In this document: positions 16,695 to 24,426 of the stretch, piece after piece
How the letters are laid out: each line of letters opens with the position of its first letter
How positions within the stretch are numbered: position 1 is the stretch's first letter
NCBI RefSeq assembly: GCF_900116415.1
Contig: NZ_FPAP01000003.1
Location: 909,820-973,819 of the forward strand
Length of the DNA stretch: 64,000 nucleotides
DNA from: Chryseobacterium formosense
GTDB taxonomy: Bacteria; Bacteroidota; Bacteroidia; Flavobacteriales; Weeksellaceae
Reading direction: 5' to 3'
Position numbers and translations under genes: made by a program
The notes under the pieces: model-generated
The model's database searches: none
Told to the model about the DNA's origin: nothing
Seen by the model: the letters and a program-made list of their open reading frames with translations, nothing else

Positions 16695-17240
16695 TTATAA
16701 AGCAGTTGCAGTATATGTAACCGTTTGCGTGTAAGTTCCGGCTGGTTTACCTAAGATGTCAGCAGATGATGATTTCGAAGCTGGAATCATGTAATCCAAA
16801 TTCAATGTCAATGCACTTCCTAGTGGAGCATTAGACACTAAAGTCTGATCAGTTGCAGATAAAATGACAGCGTTTTTTGTTCCGCCCATTGTTCCGGCAG
16901 CGGCGGCTGCTTTGATCGTCAAAACATTTACTGGAATTGTGTTTGTTCCGTTCAAGAAATTAGCTCCTCCTGCTTTTACTTTTACGTTGAAATTCTTCGT
17001 TGAAGTCACTTTTAAAGAGTTGGCTTTAGTAATGGTTTGATCAGAGTTGTAGTCTGCTGCAGTAGCATAGTTGAAGTCAACCGTATTACCGATTGCAGTA
17101 CTTCCGGCGTCGATAGAGATCACATCATTCAGGGTAATATTTACGGTTGTTGTTGCAGTTGTGTTTTGAGCGTGAACATTGTTAGTTCCTAATATGGTTG
17201 CTCCGATAGTTAAGGCTGCGATTGCGATTAGTTTTGTCAT
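16695..17240 (-). CDS. DUF4402-like pilin, copy 4
   Basis: 181-aa secreted pilin nearly identical to copies 1-3. The signal peptide ends NNVHAQ; the mature protein starts NTTATTTVNITLNDV; the C-terminus is GTYTQTVTYTATAL. It shares FLNGTNTIP and AAGTMGG with copy 3 but has GTKNAVILSATDQTL and the unique substitution LDYMIPASK. Its regulatory block is present 48 bp upstream, with one half-site altered (ACTGCAAA), and a GCCCTC/GAGGGC terminator follows. A self-contained expression unit. Confidence 0.75.
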   Translation of the reverse strand: MTKLIAIAALTIGATILGTNNVHAQNTTATTTVNITLNDVISIDAGSTAIGNTVDFNYATAADYNSDQTITKANSLKVTSTKNFNVKVKAGGANFLNGTNTIPVNVLTIKAAAAAGTMGGTKNAVILSATDQTLVSNAPLGSALTLNLDYMIPASKSSSADILGKPAGTYTQTVTYTATAL

Positions 17241-17287
17241 GATAGCTGTATTTAATTTTTATTTTTGTTTAATTGTTCTCTTTGTAT

Positions 17288-17360
17288 ACTGCAAATCTAC
17301 AGCGGCGGTAAATGTTTCTTTGTAGTTGAATATGGAAGTTCATGTAGTAAAATAACTACA
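17288..17360 (-). promoter_or_regulatory. Pilin promoter/operator block, copy 4
   Basis: Same 73-bp layout: half-site altered to ACTGCAAA (17288-17295), TAGATTTG on the minus strand (17292-17299), TTTGTAGT (17319-17326), palindrome TGTAGT-6 nt-ACTACA (17343-17360). The altered half-site could change regulation of copy 4. Confidence 0.6.
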
Positions 17361-17386
17361 CTGATTATCCATTTGGTTTAAATAAG

Positions 17387-17422
17387 AAAAGCCCTCAACA
17401 CTTGAAAGTGTTGAGGGCTTTT
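17387..17422 (-). terminator. Perfect intrinsic terminator after pilin 5
   Basis: AAAAGCCCTCAACAC-TTGAAA-GTGTTGAGGGCTTTT: a perfect 15-bp stem with a 6-nt loop. It separates the diverged pilin 5 from the pilin 4 unit and is the best-preserved member of the hairpin family between the pilins. Confidence 0.8.
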
Positions 17423-17445
17423 CTATTAAAAAAATTATTGTTTAC

Positions 17446-17988
17446 TTACAATGCAGTGGCAGTATAAGTTATTTTTTGGGTATAAGTACCCTGTGGTTTC
17501 CCCAGAAGTACCTTCGATGCTTTTTCTGCCGAAATAGAATAGTCAATATTTAAAGATTGTTTGGCACCTAAACTTGCATTACTTACCAGCACCTGATCAG
17601 TTGTAGATAAGGTGACCTCGTTCAGGGTTCCCGCTAAACTTCCGCCCGGTAGTGCTTTTACCTGTAAGATATCTACAGGAATTGCGTTTGCGCCACTTAC
17701 AAAGTGTGTGCCTTCAGATTTTACTTTTACATCAAAATTTTTGGAAGAAATGATGACTAAACTATTGGGAACAGTCACATTTTTCGATGAATTATAATCT
17801 GCTGTACTCCCGTAATTAAAATCTACAGTCCCTTGTGAAGCAACAGAGCTTATGTCCATTGCAATAACGTCTGATAAAATAATATTTACTGATTTACTAA
17901 CCTGCTCAGAATTTTGAGCCAGAATCTGGTTGGTTCCTAAGGCGATTGCTCCCATAGACAGCGCAGCAATGTAGATTTGCTTTTTCAT
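17446..17988 (-). CDS. Diverged DUF4402-like pilin, copy 5
   Basis: 180-aa secreted pilin from the ATG at 17988 (MKKQIYIAALSMGAIALG); the 11-residue upstream extension is unlikely. It aligns along its whole length with copies 1-4 (VDFNYGSTADYNSSKNVTVP, KNFDVKVKSEGTHFVSG, GTYTQKITYTATAL) but is clearly diverged, for example SEQVSKSVNIILSDVIAM at the mature N-terminus. It lacks the 73-bp regulatory block carried by the other copies and is the pilin furthest from the chaperone. It could be a minor, adaptor or alternative major subunit. A perfect terminator follows. Confidence 0.75.
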   Translation of the reverse strand: MKKQIYIAALSMGAIALGTNQILAQNSEQVSKSVNIILSDVIAMDISSVASQGTVDFNYGSTADYNSSKNVTVPNSLVIISSKNFDVKVKSEGTHFVSGANAIPVDILQVKALPGGSLAGTLNEVTLSTTDQVLVSNASLGAKQSLNIDYSISAEKASKVLLGKPQGTYTQKITYTATAL

Positions 17989-18214
17989 GATTTGGATAAA
18001 TTTATTCAAAAATAATAACATTATCTGACATCACCAAAGCTTTTATTTTATTTAACTAATTGTCAGTATAACGATTACGGATATTTTCTTCTGTAGTATG
18101 ATAAAATTGCTTTCAAGTAAATTGAAATGGCAGAATTTGAAAGAAGCAAAACATTTCCAAAGGACTTGGGAAACCTTTCGCTTCTTGCTGAATCATCTGT
18201 TTTTAAGAATACTC

Positions 18215-19945
18215 TTAGCTTATTTGATTAAATCCTGCTTTCACTGAATTCTTAACCTCTTCGAATTTCCCCATTCCGATTTTTTTGACGATTGATGTTG
18301 CGAATCCCTTCATTTGTTCCAAAGTAATGTGAGGTGGCATTGCTAAAGTATCAGGATCTGTATAAATATTAACTAATACAGGCCCATTATATTCAAGAGC
18401 TTCTTTAATTACACTTTCAGCCATTTCAGGATCTTTAAGTTCCAGACCTTTGATGTTCATTAGTTCTGCAATTTTTTCAAACGGTGGATTTACCATGTCC
18501 GTCTGCCAATCGACATATCCGGCAACTTCCATCTCAAGTTTTACCATCCCTAAAGAATGATTATTGAACACGAATATTTTTACCGGGTATTGGTATTGCA
18601 TAATAACAGCTAAATCTCCTAACAACATCGAAAGACCACCATCGCCACTCATGGCAATAACCTGCCTTTTTGGTTGGGAGGCTGATGCACCAATCGCCAT
18701 TGGAAGTGCGTTTGCCATCGATCCGTGATTAAAAGATCCTGTGAGATAACGGTTGCCTTTTGCTCTGATAAATCTGGCTGCCCAAACAGCGGTCATTCCT
18801 GTATCAACTGTATATATTGCATTATCAGAGGAATAGTGATCAATAAGTGTTGCTATATATTCGGGGTTTATTTTAGATGCCGTTCCTTTTTTAGCAGAAT
18901 AATCAGAAAACTTTTTCTCATCATCTCTATAGATTTCCTTCATCTTGATCAAAAAAGAATCATCTTCATGCTCATTGATATATGGCAATAGTGCCGAAAT
19001 CGTATTTTTAATATCGCCTGCAAAACCGTAATCAACATGTGCTCTCCTTCCAATCCTTTCCGGTTTCTTATCAATTTGAATGATCGTTGTTTTTTCTGGC
19101 AGAAATTCCGAATAAGGAAAATCAGTTCCTAACAGCACCAATAATTCTGTTTCATTACAGGCATCGTATCCTGCTTTGTTTCCCAAAAGACCATTCATTC
19201 CCACTGCATATGGGCTATCTTCCCTATCGAAGAATATTTTTCCTCTGAATGAATATGCGATAGGAGACTTGATTTTTTCGGCAAGCTCTTCGACTTCTTT
19301 CACTGCTCCTTTACAACCATGGCCGCAAAAAAGAGTGATTTTTTTGTTTGAATTCAGTAGTTCTATTAATGTTGACATTTCAGATTCTGAAGGTCTGAAA
19401 ATCGGATTTGTATTAAAATTTTTAAAACCGGTTGTCACTTCTTCATAGTCTGCTGATGCAATGTCACCTGGCAAACCTAATACAGCTACCCCCTTTTCAT
19501 TAAACGCAGTTTGTATAGCTCTTTGAATCATTGTTGAAAACTGCTGTGGAGTATTTGCCATAAAAACTTTTTTACTGCAGTCTTTAAATAGAAATTCAGG
19601 ATTGGTTTCCTGAAAGTATTCGGTTCCAAATCTGTCTGTAGTGCAAGTGCTTGCAATAGCAATAACCGGATTACCTGCTCTGTTTGCGTCATAAAGACCG
19701 TTTACCAGATGTACATGGCCTGGCCCGGAACTACCCATACAACAGCCTATACCATTAAGTTCAGCGTCCATAGATGCGGCATATGCTGCTGTTTCTTCAT
19801 GCCTTACATGAATCCATTCAATGGTGCCATCTCTCCTGATTGCGTCATTTACAGGGTTTAGGCTGTCACCTGTAATCGCATATACCCTTTTTATTCCTGC
19901 ATTTTTTAACATTTCGACCAAGTGGTCTGATACATTTTTAGCCAT
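18215..19945 (-). CDS. poxB: Pyruvate oxidase / pyruvate:quinone dehydrogenase (PoxB-like)
   Basis: 576-aa thiamine-diphosphate and FAD enzyme that oxidatively decarboxylates pyruvate to acetate and CO2, feeding electrons to quinone or oxygen. The N-terminal PYR domain has the catalytic Glu in WIHVRHEETAAYAA and GSSGPGHVHLVNGLYDA; the central FAD-type domain follows (about 190-340); the C-terminal PP domain has the ThDP/Mg motif GDGGLSMLLGDLAV...NN. Length matches E. coli PoxB (572 aa). Transcribed alone; the divided repeat at ~18137-18186 (GAAGC...GCTTC) may be its terminator. Other ThDP enzymes such as acetolactate synthase are less likely given the tail and the overall pattern. Confidence 0.85.
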   Translation of the reverse strand: MAKNVSDHLVEMLKNAGIKRVYAITGDSLNPVNDAIRRDGTIEWIHVRHEETAAYAASMDAELNGIGCCMGSSGPGHVHLVNGLYDANRAGNPVIAIASTCTTDRFGTEYFQETNPEFLFKDCSKKVFMANTPQQFSTMIQRAIQTAFNEKGVAVLGLPGDIASADYEEVTTGFKNFNTNPIFRPSESEMSTLIELLNSNKKITLFCGHGCKGAVKEVEELAEKIKSPIAYSFRGKIFFDREDSPYAVGMNGLLGNKAGYDACNETELLVLLGTDFPYSEFLPEKTTIIQIDKKPERIGRRAHVDYGFAGDIKNTISALLPYINEHEDDSFLIKMKEIYRDDEKKFSDYSAKKGTASKINPEYIATLIDHYSSDNAIYTVDTGMTAVWAARFIRAKGNRYLTGSFNHGSMANALPMAIGASASQPKRQVIAMSGDGGLSMLLGDLAVIMQYQYPVKIFVFNNHSLGMVKLEMEVAGYVDWQTDMVNPPFEKIAELMNIKGLELKDPEMAESVIKEALEYNGPVLVNIYTDPDTLAMPPHITLEQMKGFATSIVKKIGMGKFEEVKNSVKAGFNQIS

Positions 19946-20415
19946 TCGTTTTAGTATTTAAATTTATTTTTACAGTTGGCTGTAAAGATTTTTATAATAA
20001 GCTTTCAAAATAAATACCAAGATTGTTCAACCTAAAAAGTAATATGCATATAAATATTTTTGAAAATGTAAGGTTTATATTGTCTACGTCAAAACCAATA
20101 TTTTGAGCTGATTATCTGGTATTAAGTATAAAAATTGGTTAGAACTATAATTATAGAGCACAACAGGATTATTAATTTCTAAAATTCTTTCCAAATCTTC
20201 CATCAAATGTTTCGATATTTCTTTAGTTACGAGGCTATATCCAAAGAGAGGGCCTTTTTACATAAAAAAGAGGTTGTCTCAAAAATGAAACAACCTCCGC
20301 ACGTTAAATGTGATTTATATCAAAACTTATATGAACAATTCGTTTTTTACATGGATTTTTTCCACGAAATGATTTTTGCCCGATATTCTAGTGATACAAA
20401 TAGAGCACTTTCAAA
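19946..20415. other. Intergenic gap with a repeated 50-bp element
   Basis: 470 bp without a gene. It holds one copy (20173-20225) of an imperfect ~50-bp repeat also found at 6257-6309. On the minus strand this copy reads ISKHLMEDLERILE, possibly an eroded gene end. It also holds the terminator at 20270-20297. The rest is A+T-rich with nothing recognised. Confidence 0.4.
20270..20297 (-). terminator. Terminator of the cold-shock gene
   Basis: GAGGTTGTCTC/GAAACAACCTC hairpin (one G-T pair) followed by six T on the minus strand, 118 bp past the cold-shock stop codon. Confidence 0.6.
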
Positions 20416-20610
20416 TTATGCCAATTTTACATTGACAGCATTTAAGCCTCTATCACCTTTTTGAACATCAAATGAAACTTTGTCATTTTCACGAATTTCT
20501 CGTGTAACTAATCCTGAAGAGTGTACGAATATATCTTTACTCCCATCAATTGGAGAAATAAAACCGAAGCCTTTTGCTTCATTGAAAAATTTTACGGTGC
20601 CTTCTTGCAT
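20416..20610 (-). CDS. Cold-shock domain protein (CspA family)
   Basis: 64-aa single cold-shock domain: an OB-fold that binds single-stranded RNA/DNA and melts RNA structure. RNP1 is visible as KGFGFI and RNP2 as DIFVHSSG; start and length are normal (MQEGTVKFFNEAKGFGFI). It lies 40 bp downstream of the DEAD-box-like gene on the same strand, so the two are probably co-transcribed; an RNA chaperone next to a helicase-like protein fits a shared role in cold or RNA-structure stress. An A+T-rich leader and a terminator at 20270 bracket it. Confidence 0.92.
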   Translation of the reverse strand: MQEGTVKFFNEAKGFGFISPIDGSKDIFVHSSGLVTREIRENDKVSFDVQKGDRGLNAVNVKLA

Positions 20611-20650
20611 TGTAATTGTTATTAAAATTGTATAATGTAATCTGTAATCT

Positions 20651-21796
20651 TTACAGCTTATTTTTAAATATTGTAACAGGTATTGTAAACCCTAATAAAT
20701 TCTGAATATTATGAAGACTCGAATGTTCATCTGCAGTGCAAAATGAAACTGAAGTCCCCTTGTTACCAGTTTTTCCTGCTCTTTCAATCCTCCGGATATA
20801 TGTTTCAGGAATTTCAGGAAGATCATACTGCACCACATCAAAAAGTTCTTCAATATCGAAATCTTTCGATGCAATGTCTGTTGTAACAAGTATTTTTATA
20901 CTATTGTTTATGAAACCTTCCAGGTTATCAGACCTTTCTGTCTGAGATAGTTTTGCATGGATTGCAGCTGTACGTATGCCGGCAATTTCCAAATGTTCTA
21001 CCAAATGGTTTGCAATATGCTTTGTATCTGTAAAGACCAGTAAGCGTTTGATAGAATTATTGTTGAAAAGATCAATCAAGAGCTCTGGTTTGTCCCTTGT
21101 TTCAACAAAATATATAGACTGTTCTATGGTATTGAGTAATTCAGATCCTGCATTTAATATAATTTCGCAAGGATTATTCTGAAATTTTGCCGATATTTTT
21201 TTCAGATAATCCGGAATCTCTGTACCTAAAAAAAGAGTCTGAACATTTTTCGGAAAAAGCTTAAAAATGTTTTTTATGTCCTGTAACAAGTTCTTTACAT
21301 ATAATTTATCTGCTTCATACAAAGCCAATATTTCTAATTTTGAAAGATCTGTAAGCTTCCTGTTTAGCCTTTCAAGCAGTTTTTCCGGCGTCGTAATTAA
21401 AACATCAACCCTTGTCTGCAAAGTATTAAATCCGTTATCAATTGAAACATTATCCGAAATATTAACTACCACAACAGAAGAATATTTACAACAAAGTCTG
21501 AAATTCTCTTCAATATTTGCAGCTGTTTCAATAGTAGGAGCTACAATTAAAGCCCGGATCTTTTTGTGTTCCGGAGAGCTTTTTTTAAGTATCTGCAATG
21601 TTGGCAATACGAATGCTGCTTTTTTACCACTTCCGGTTGGTGCGGATGCAATGATGTCTTTCCCGGCCAGTATCATTGGGATGACCCTACTCTGTATTTC
21701 AGTCGGTTTTGAATATCCTGCTTCCGTTACGGCGCGAATTATGGGATTGATTAATTTTAATTTTCGGAAACTTATCATATTTTTTGTATTTGACAA
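20651..21796 (-). CDS. DEAD-box-like protein with degenerate catalytic motifs
   Basis: 381-aa protein with the full two-RecA-domain layout of a DEAD-box RNA helicase but altered catalytic motifs. The Q motif (KPTEIQ, residues 30-35) is intact. Motif I is APTGSGKKAA (GKK where GKT is expected, 55-59), motif II is YEAD instead of DEAD (160-163), motif III is GTE in place of SAT (191-193), and motif VI is RRIERAGKTG instead of HRIGRTGR. The frame is uninterrupted, so this is not a simple pseudogene. ATP hydrolysis is probably lost or weak; it may bind RNA or act as a regulatory partner. It is followed after 40 bp by a cold-shock gene. Confidence 0.8.
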   Translation of the reverse strand: MSNTKNMISFRKLKLINPIIRAVTEAGYSKPTEIQSRVIPMILAGKDIIASAPTGSGKKAAFVLPTLQILKKSSPEHKKIRALIVAPTIETAANIEENFRLCCKYSSVVVVNISDNVSIDNGFNTLQTRVDVLITTPEKLLERLNRKLTDLSKLEILALYEADKLYVKNLLQDIKNIFKLFPKNVQTLFLGTEIPDYLKKISAKFQNNPCEIILNAGSELLNTIEQSIYFVETRDKPELLIDLFNNNSIKRLLVFTDTKHIANHLVEHLEIAGIRTAAIHAKLSQTERSDNLEGFINNSIKILVTTDIASKDFDIEELFDVVQYDLPEIPETYIRRIERAGKTGNKGTSVSFCTADEHSSLHNIQNLLGFTIPVTIFKNKL

Positions 21797-22052
21797 TATT
21801 GCGACAAATACATTATAAAGAAATTATTTCGAAACGGGGAGCTGAAAAGCAAAACTGAAAGAAAAATTGTGATCTTAAACTGTTACAGAATAGCAAAGGC
21901 AGAAACCTGTTTTATAAATGCTTTTGCAAACATACAACAAAACAAATGAACATTAATTTATTTAATTGATTGATTATCAAAAATTTATTCGTAAATTTCG
22001 CACATAAACAGAATTGTTTGCAAAGGCGGATAATTTTTTAATCCTCAATTTT

Positions 22053-23000
22053 ATGCAACCTTACCTGACAGCCGAGCGCACGCAATCTCAAACCTTATCT
22101 TCTAATTCTTCTAAACAGGTACGAATCGCATACTTTATTATGGCGCATCATAAACCTGATGTTTTCAGGGAAATGTTTCAGAAAATTTATACAAGAGATC
22201 AGTTTTACCTCATTCATTTAGACCGCAAAGCTAAGCCAGAGGTAATAGAAGAGATACAAATGTATATCATTCAGTTTCCCAACGTATACCTTTTAGAAAG
22301 CATGAATATTGTTTCCGGAGGATTTAGCATGATTCAGGCTGAGCTTAATGCGATGGAATACCTTTTAAATGTGAATCACGACTGGGATTACTTCATTAAT
22401 TTAAGCGGAGAAGACTTTCCGCTGAAATCTCAGGAGATCATTCGCCGGTTTCTTACAGCCCAGAATGGCAGAAACTATCTTTTTTATTACGACCAAAAAT
22501 TTTTTCGACCTGATACACTCAAAAGAATACAAAACCACTTTACAGAACTGACCCACAAAATATCATCTTACATCTATAAAAGAGAATTTATGGAAGGCGT
22601 AATTCCTTACATTGGTGGAAAATGGTTTATTCTCACTAGGGAAACCTGTAGTTTTTTAACAAACAATAAGGACGTTATGAATTTTGAGGATTATTATCTT
22701 CATACATTTTTACCTGCTGAATCTTTCTTCCAGACAGTTTTGATGAACACTACTTTTAGTGATATTATCGTCAACGATGATAAAAGAGCGGTTATTGAAA
22801 AAAACTTTTTTAACAAAGATCAGAACATAAATACCCTAATAACAGCTCTGAAATCCGGCAACCATCTTTTTATCAGGAAAGTAAGTCAGAAAACCACTCA
22901 AAGTCTGCTTGATTATATCGATGAAAGCTATCATCTTCCGCTTCAGGAAATTGATGAGGTTGAAAGAGAACTTAAAAGAAATAACAGGCAGGATAACTGA
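22053..23000 (+). CDS. GT14-type beta-1,6-N-acetylglucosaminyltransferase-like protein
   Basis: 315-aa glycosyltransferase of the core-2/I-branching (GT14) type, which adds a sugar, usually GlcNAc or xylose, to a glycan acceptor. Visible motifs: IAYFIMAHHKPDVF at the nucleotide-sugar fold start, YLIHLDRKA, the SGGFSMIQAELNAMEYLL helix, and INLSGEDFPLKS. I use the ATG at 22053; the TTG at 22014 would add 13 residues. No signal or membrane segment, so it acts on the cytoplasmic side. It precedes the YaiO-like gene on the same strand, next to the GT2 synthase, suggesting a role in the same surface polysaccharide. Confidence 0.8.
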   Translation: MQPYLTAERTQSQTLSSNSSKQVRIAYFIMAHHKPDVFREMFQKIYTRDQFYLIHLDRKAKPEVIEEIQMYIIQFPNVYLLESMNIVSGGFSMIQAELNAMEYLLNVNHDWDYFINLSGEDFPLKSQEIIRRFLTAQNGRNYLFYYDQKFFRPDTLKRIQNHFTELTHKISSYIYKREFMEGVIPYIGGKWFILTRETCSFLTNNKDVMNFEDYYLHTFLPAESFFQTVLMNTTFSDIIVNDDKRAVIEKNFFNKDQNINTLITALKSGNHLFIRKVSQKTTQSLLDYIDESYHLPLQEIDEVERELKRNNRQDN

Positions 23001-23191
23001 GCATACGATAACCACCTGAATAGTATTTTATCCGCATATACTGCAATTAATTAAATTATTTTGAATTATTTCATCTGTTGTTATTATCATAATTAATTAT
23101 TTTTATGAATAACTTACAATTTCAGGAAATAATGTCTTTTATACTTACAAAAGTTCAATATATTTGTTTTAATATCATTCAGCTAATTTCG

Positions 23192-24421
23192 ATGAGAAAA
23201 CATTTTGGATTTTTGTTATTCCTATTACTTCCATTTCAGGCATACAGCCAGGATCTTTCGGCAGACGAATTATTCGTAAAAGCTAGAACAACAGCATTTG
23301 AAGAAAAAGACTATCCTAAATCTATTGAGATTACAAAACAGGCATTGCAAAAAGCGCCGAACTATACAGACATATCGGTTTTTTTAGGAAGATTGTACAC
23401 ATGGAGTAAAGATATACCTGCAGCAAGAGCGGTTTTTGAAGAGCTTGCGAACAAAAATGTTCAGGATGAAGACTTTTTTATTGCATACGGATCATTGGAA
23501 TACTGGAATGACGATAATACCAAAGCAATAGAAATTATCGACAAAGGGCTCACTTACCATTCGCAATCTGAAGCACTTTGGCTTTTGAAAGCGAAAGCTT
23601 ATTACTCAAATAAAGAATATATAGAATCTGAAAAAGCGATTACCAGCCTTTTAGCCATCAATCCGAAAAATACGGAAGCAAACAGTCTTGCAGTGAGAAT
23701 TAATGATTTAGTTTCTAAAAATGCAATCAACATCACCTACAATTACTCGCATTTTGATAAGCAATTTACTGATGATTGGCATATTGTGGGAGTAGGATAT
23801 AAAAGAGTAACCCCGATCGGATCTTTTATATTGAGAGGGAATTATGCCAATAAATTTGCCGAAGACGGCACACAGATAGAATTGGAAGCATATCCGAGAT
23901 TATCTAAAACTTTTTATCTGTATATAGGAGGAGCTTATTCTAATGATGTCGGTATTTTCCCTAAATATCGTACCGGTGTCTCTTTGAACGCCAATCTTCC
24001 ACATAGCTTTGAAGCAGAGATCGGCTACAGGCAACTTTATTTCAGCAGTAATATCTGGATGTACACGGCTTCTGTCGGTAAATATTACAAAAATTTCTGG
24101 TTCAATATCCGTACTTATATTACGCCGGACAACAAAAATATTTCCCACTCTTACACGGGAACAGTTCGTTATTATACAAAAAGCGCACAGGATTATTTTG
24201 CATTTCAGATCGGAACCGGAATCAGCCCTGAAGAATCCCGTAACAACTTACTTGAAAACGAAACTTTTAAGCTAAAAACCTTTAAAATAGGCGTAGAATA
24301 CAATTTTTCCGTTAAAAGAAATCTGTTTTCTGTAGGGACAATGTATTACAATCAGGAATACCGTCCGAATGAAAAGGGAAATCAGTTTGATGTTACATTA
24401 GGTTATACCCGAAAATTCTAA
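23192..24421 (+). CDS. YaiO-family TPR and outer-membrane beta-barrel protein
   Basis: 409-aa outer-membrane protein. The ATG at 23192 begins a good signal peptide (FGFLLFLLLPFQAYSQ); the upstream start at 23105 would put 29 residues before it. Residues ~22-165 are TPR-like helices (SIEITKQALQKAPNYTDI, LAINPKNTEANSL). The rest is a barrel of alternating strands ending in Phe (VTLGYTRKF). This is the layout of the YaiO family and, more loosely, of exopolysaccharide exporters such as PgaA. Its stop is 5 bp from the convergent GT2-fusion stop. I infer export or outer-membrane handling of the polysaccharide made by the neighbours. Confidence 0.75.
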   Translation: MRKHFGFLLFLLLPFQAYSQDLSADELFVKARTTAFEEKDYPKSIEITKQALQKAPNYTDISVFLGRLYTWSKDIPAARAVFEELANKNVQDEDFFIAYGSLEYWNDDNTKAIEIIDKGLTYHSQSEALWLLKAKAYYSNKEYIESEKAITSLLAINPKNTEANSLAVRINDLVSKNAINITYNYSHFDKQFTDDWHIVGVGYKRVTPIGSFILRGNYANKFAEDGTQIELEAYPRLSKTFYLYIGGAYSNDVGIFPKYRTGVSLNANLPHSFEAEIGYRQLYFSSNIWMYTASVGKYYKNFWFNIRTYITPDNKNISHSYTGTVRYYTKSAQDYFAFQIGTGISPEESRNNLLENETFKLKTFKIGVEYNFSVKRNLFSVGTMYYNQEYRPNEKGNQFDVTLGYTRKF

Positions 24422-24426
24422 TTATT

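Noticed and set aside
14300..17430. Regular repeats between pilins as a CRISPR-like array
   Set aside because: The repeats are ~900 bp apart, each linked to a gene start with promoter elements, with no short spacers and no cas genes.
20264..20297. GAGGTTGTCTC-type inverted repeat as an insertion-sequence end
   Set aside because: It has a T run on the minus strand just after the cold-shock gene and no partner end or transposase; a terminator explains it better.
22014..22052. Upstream TTG start for the GT14 gene
   Set aside because: It adds 13 residues without similarity to the family; the ATG at 22053 is better.
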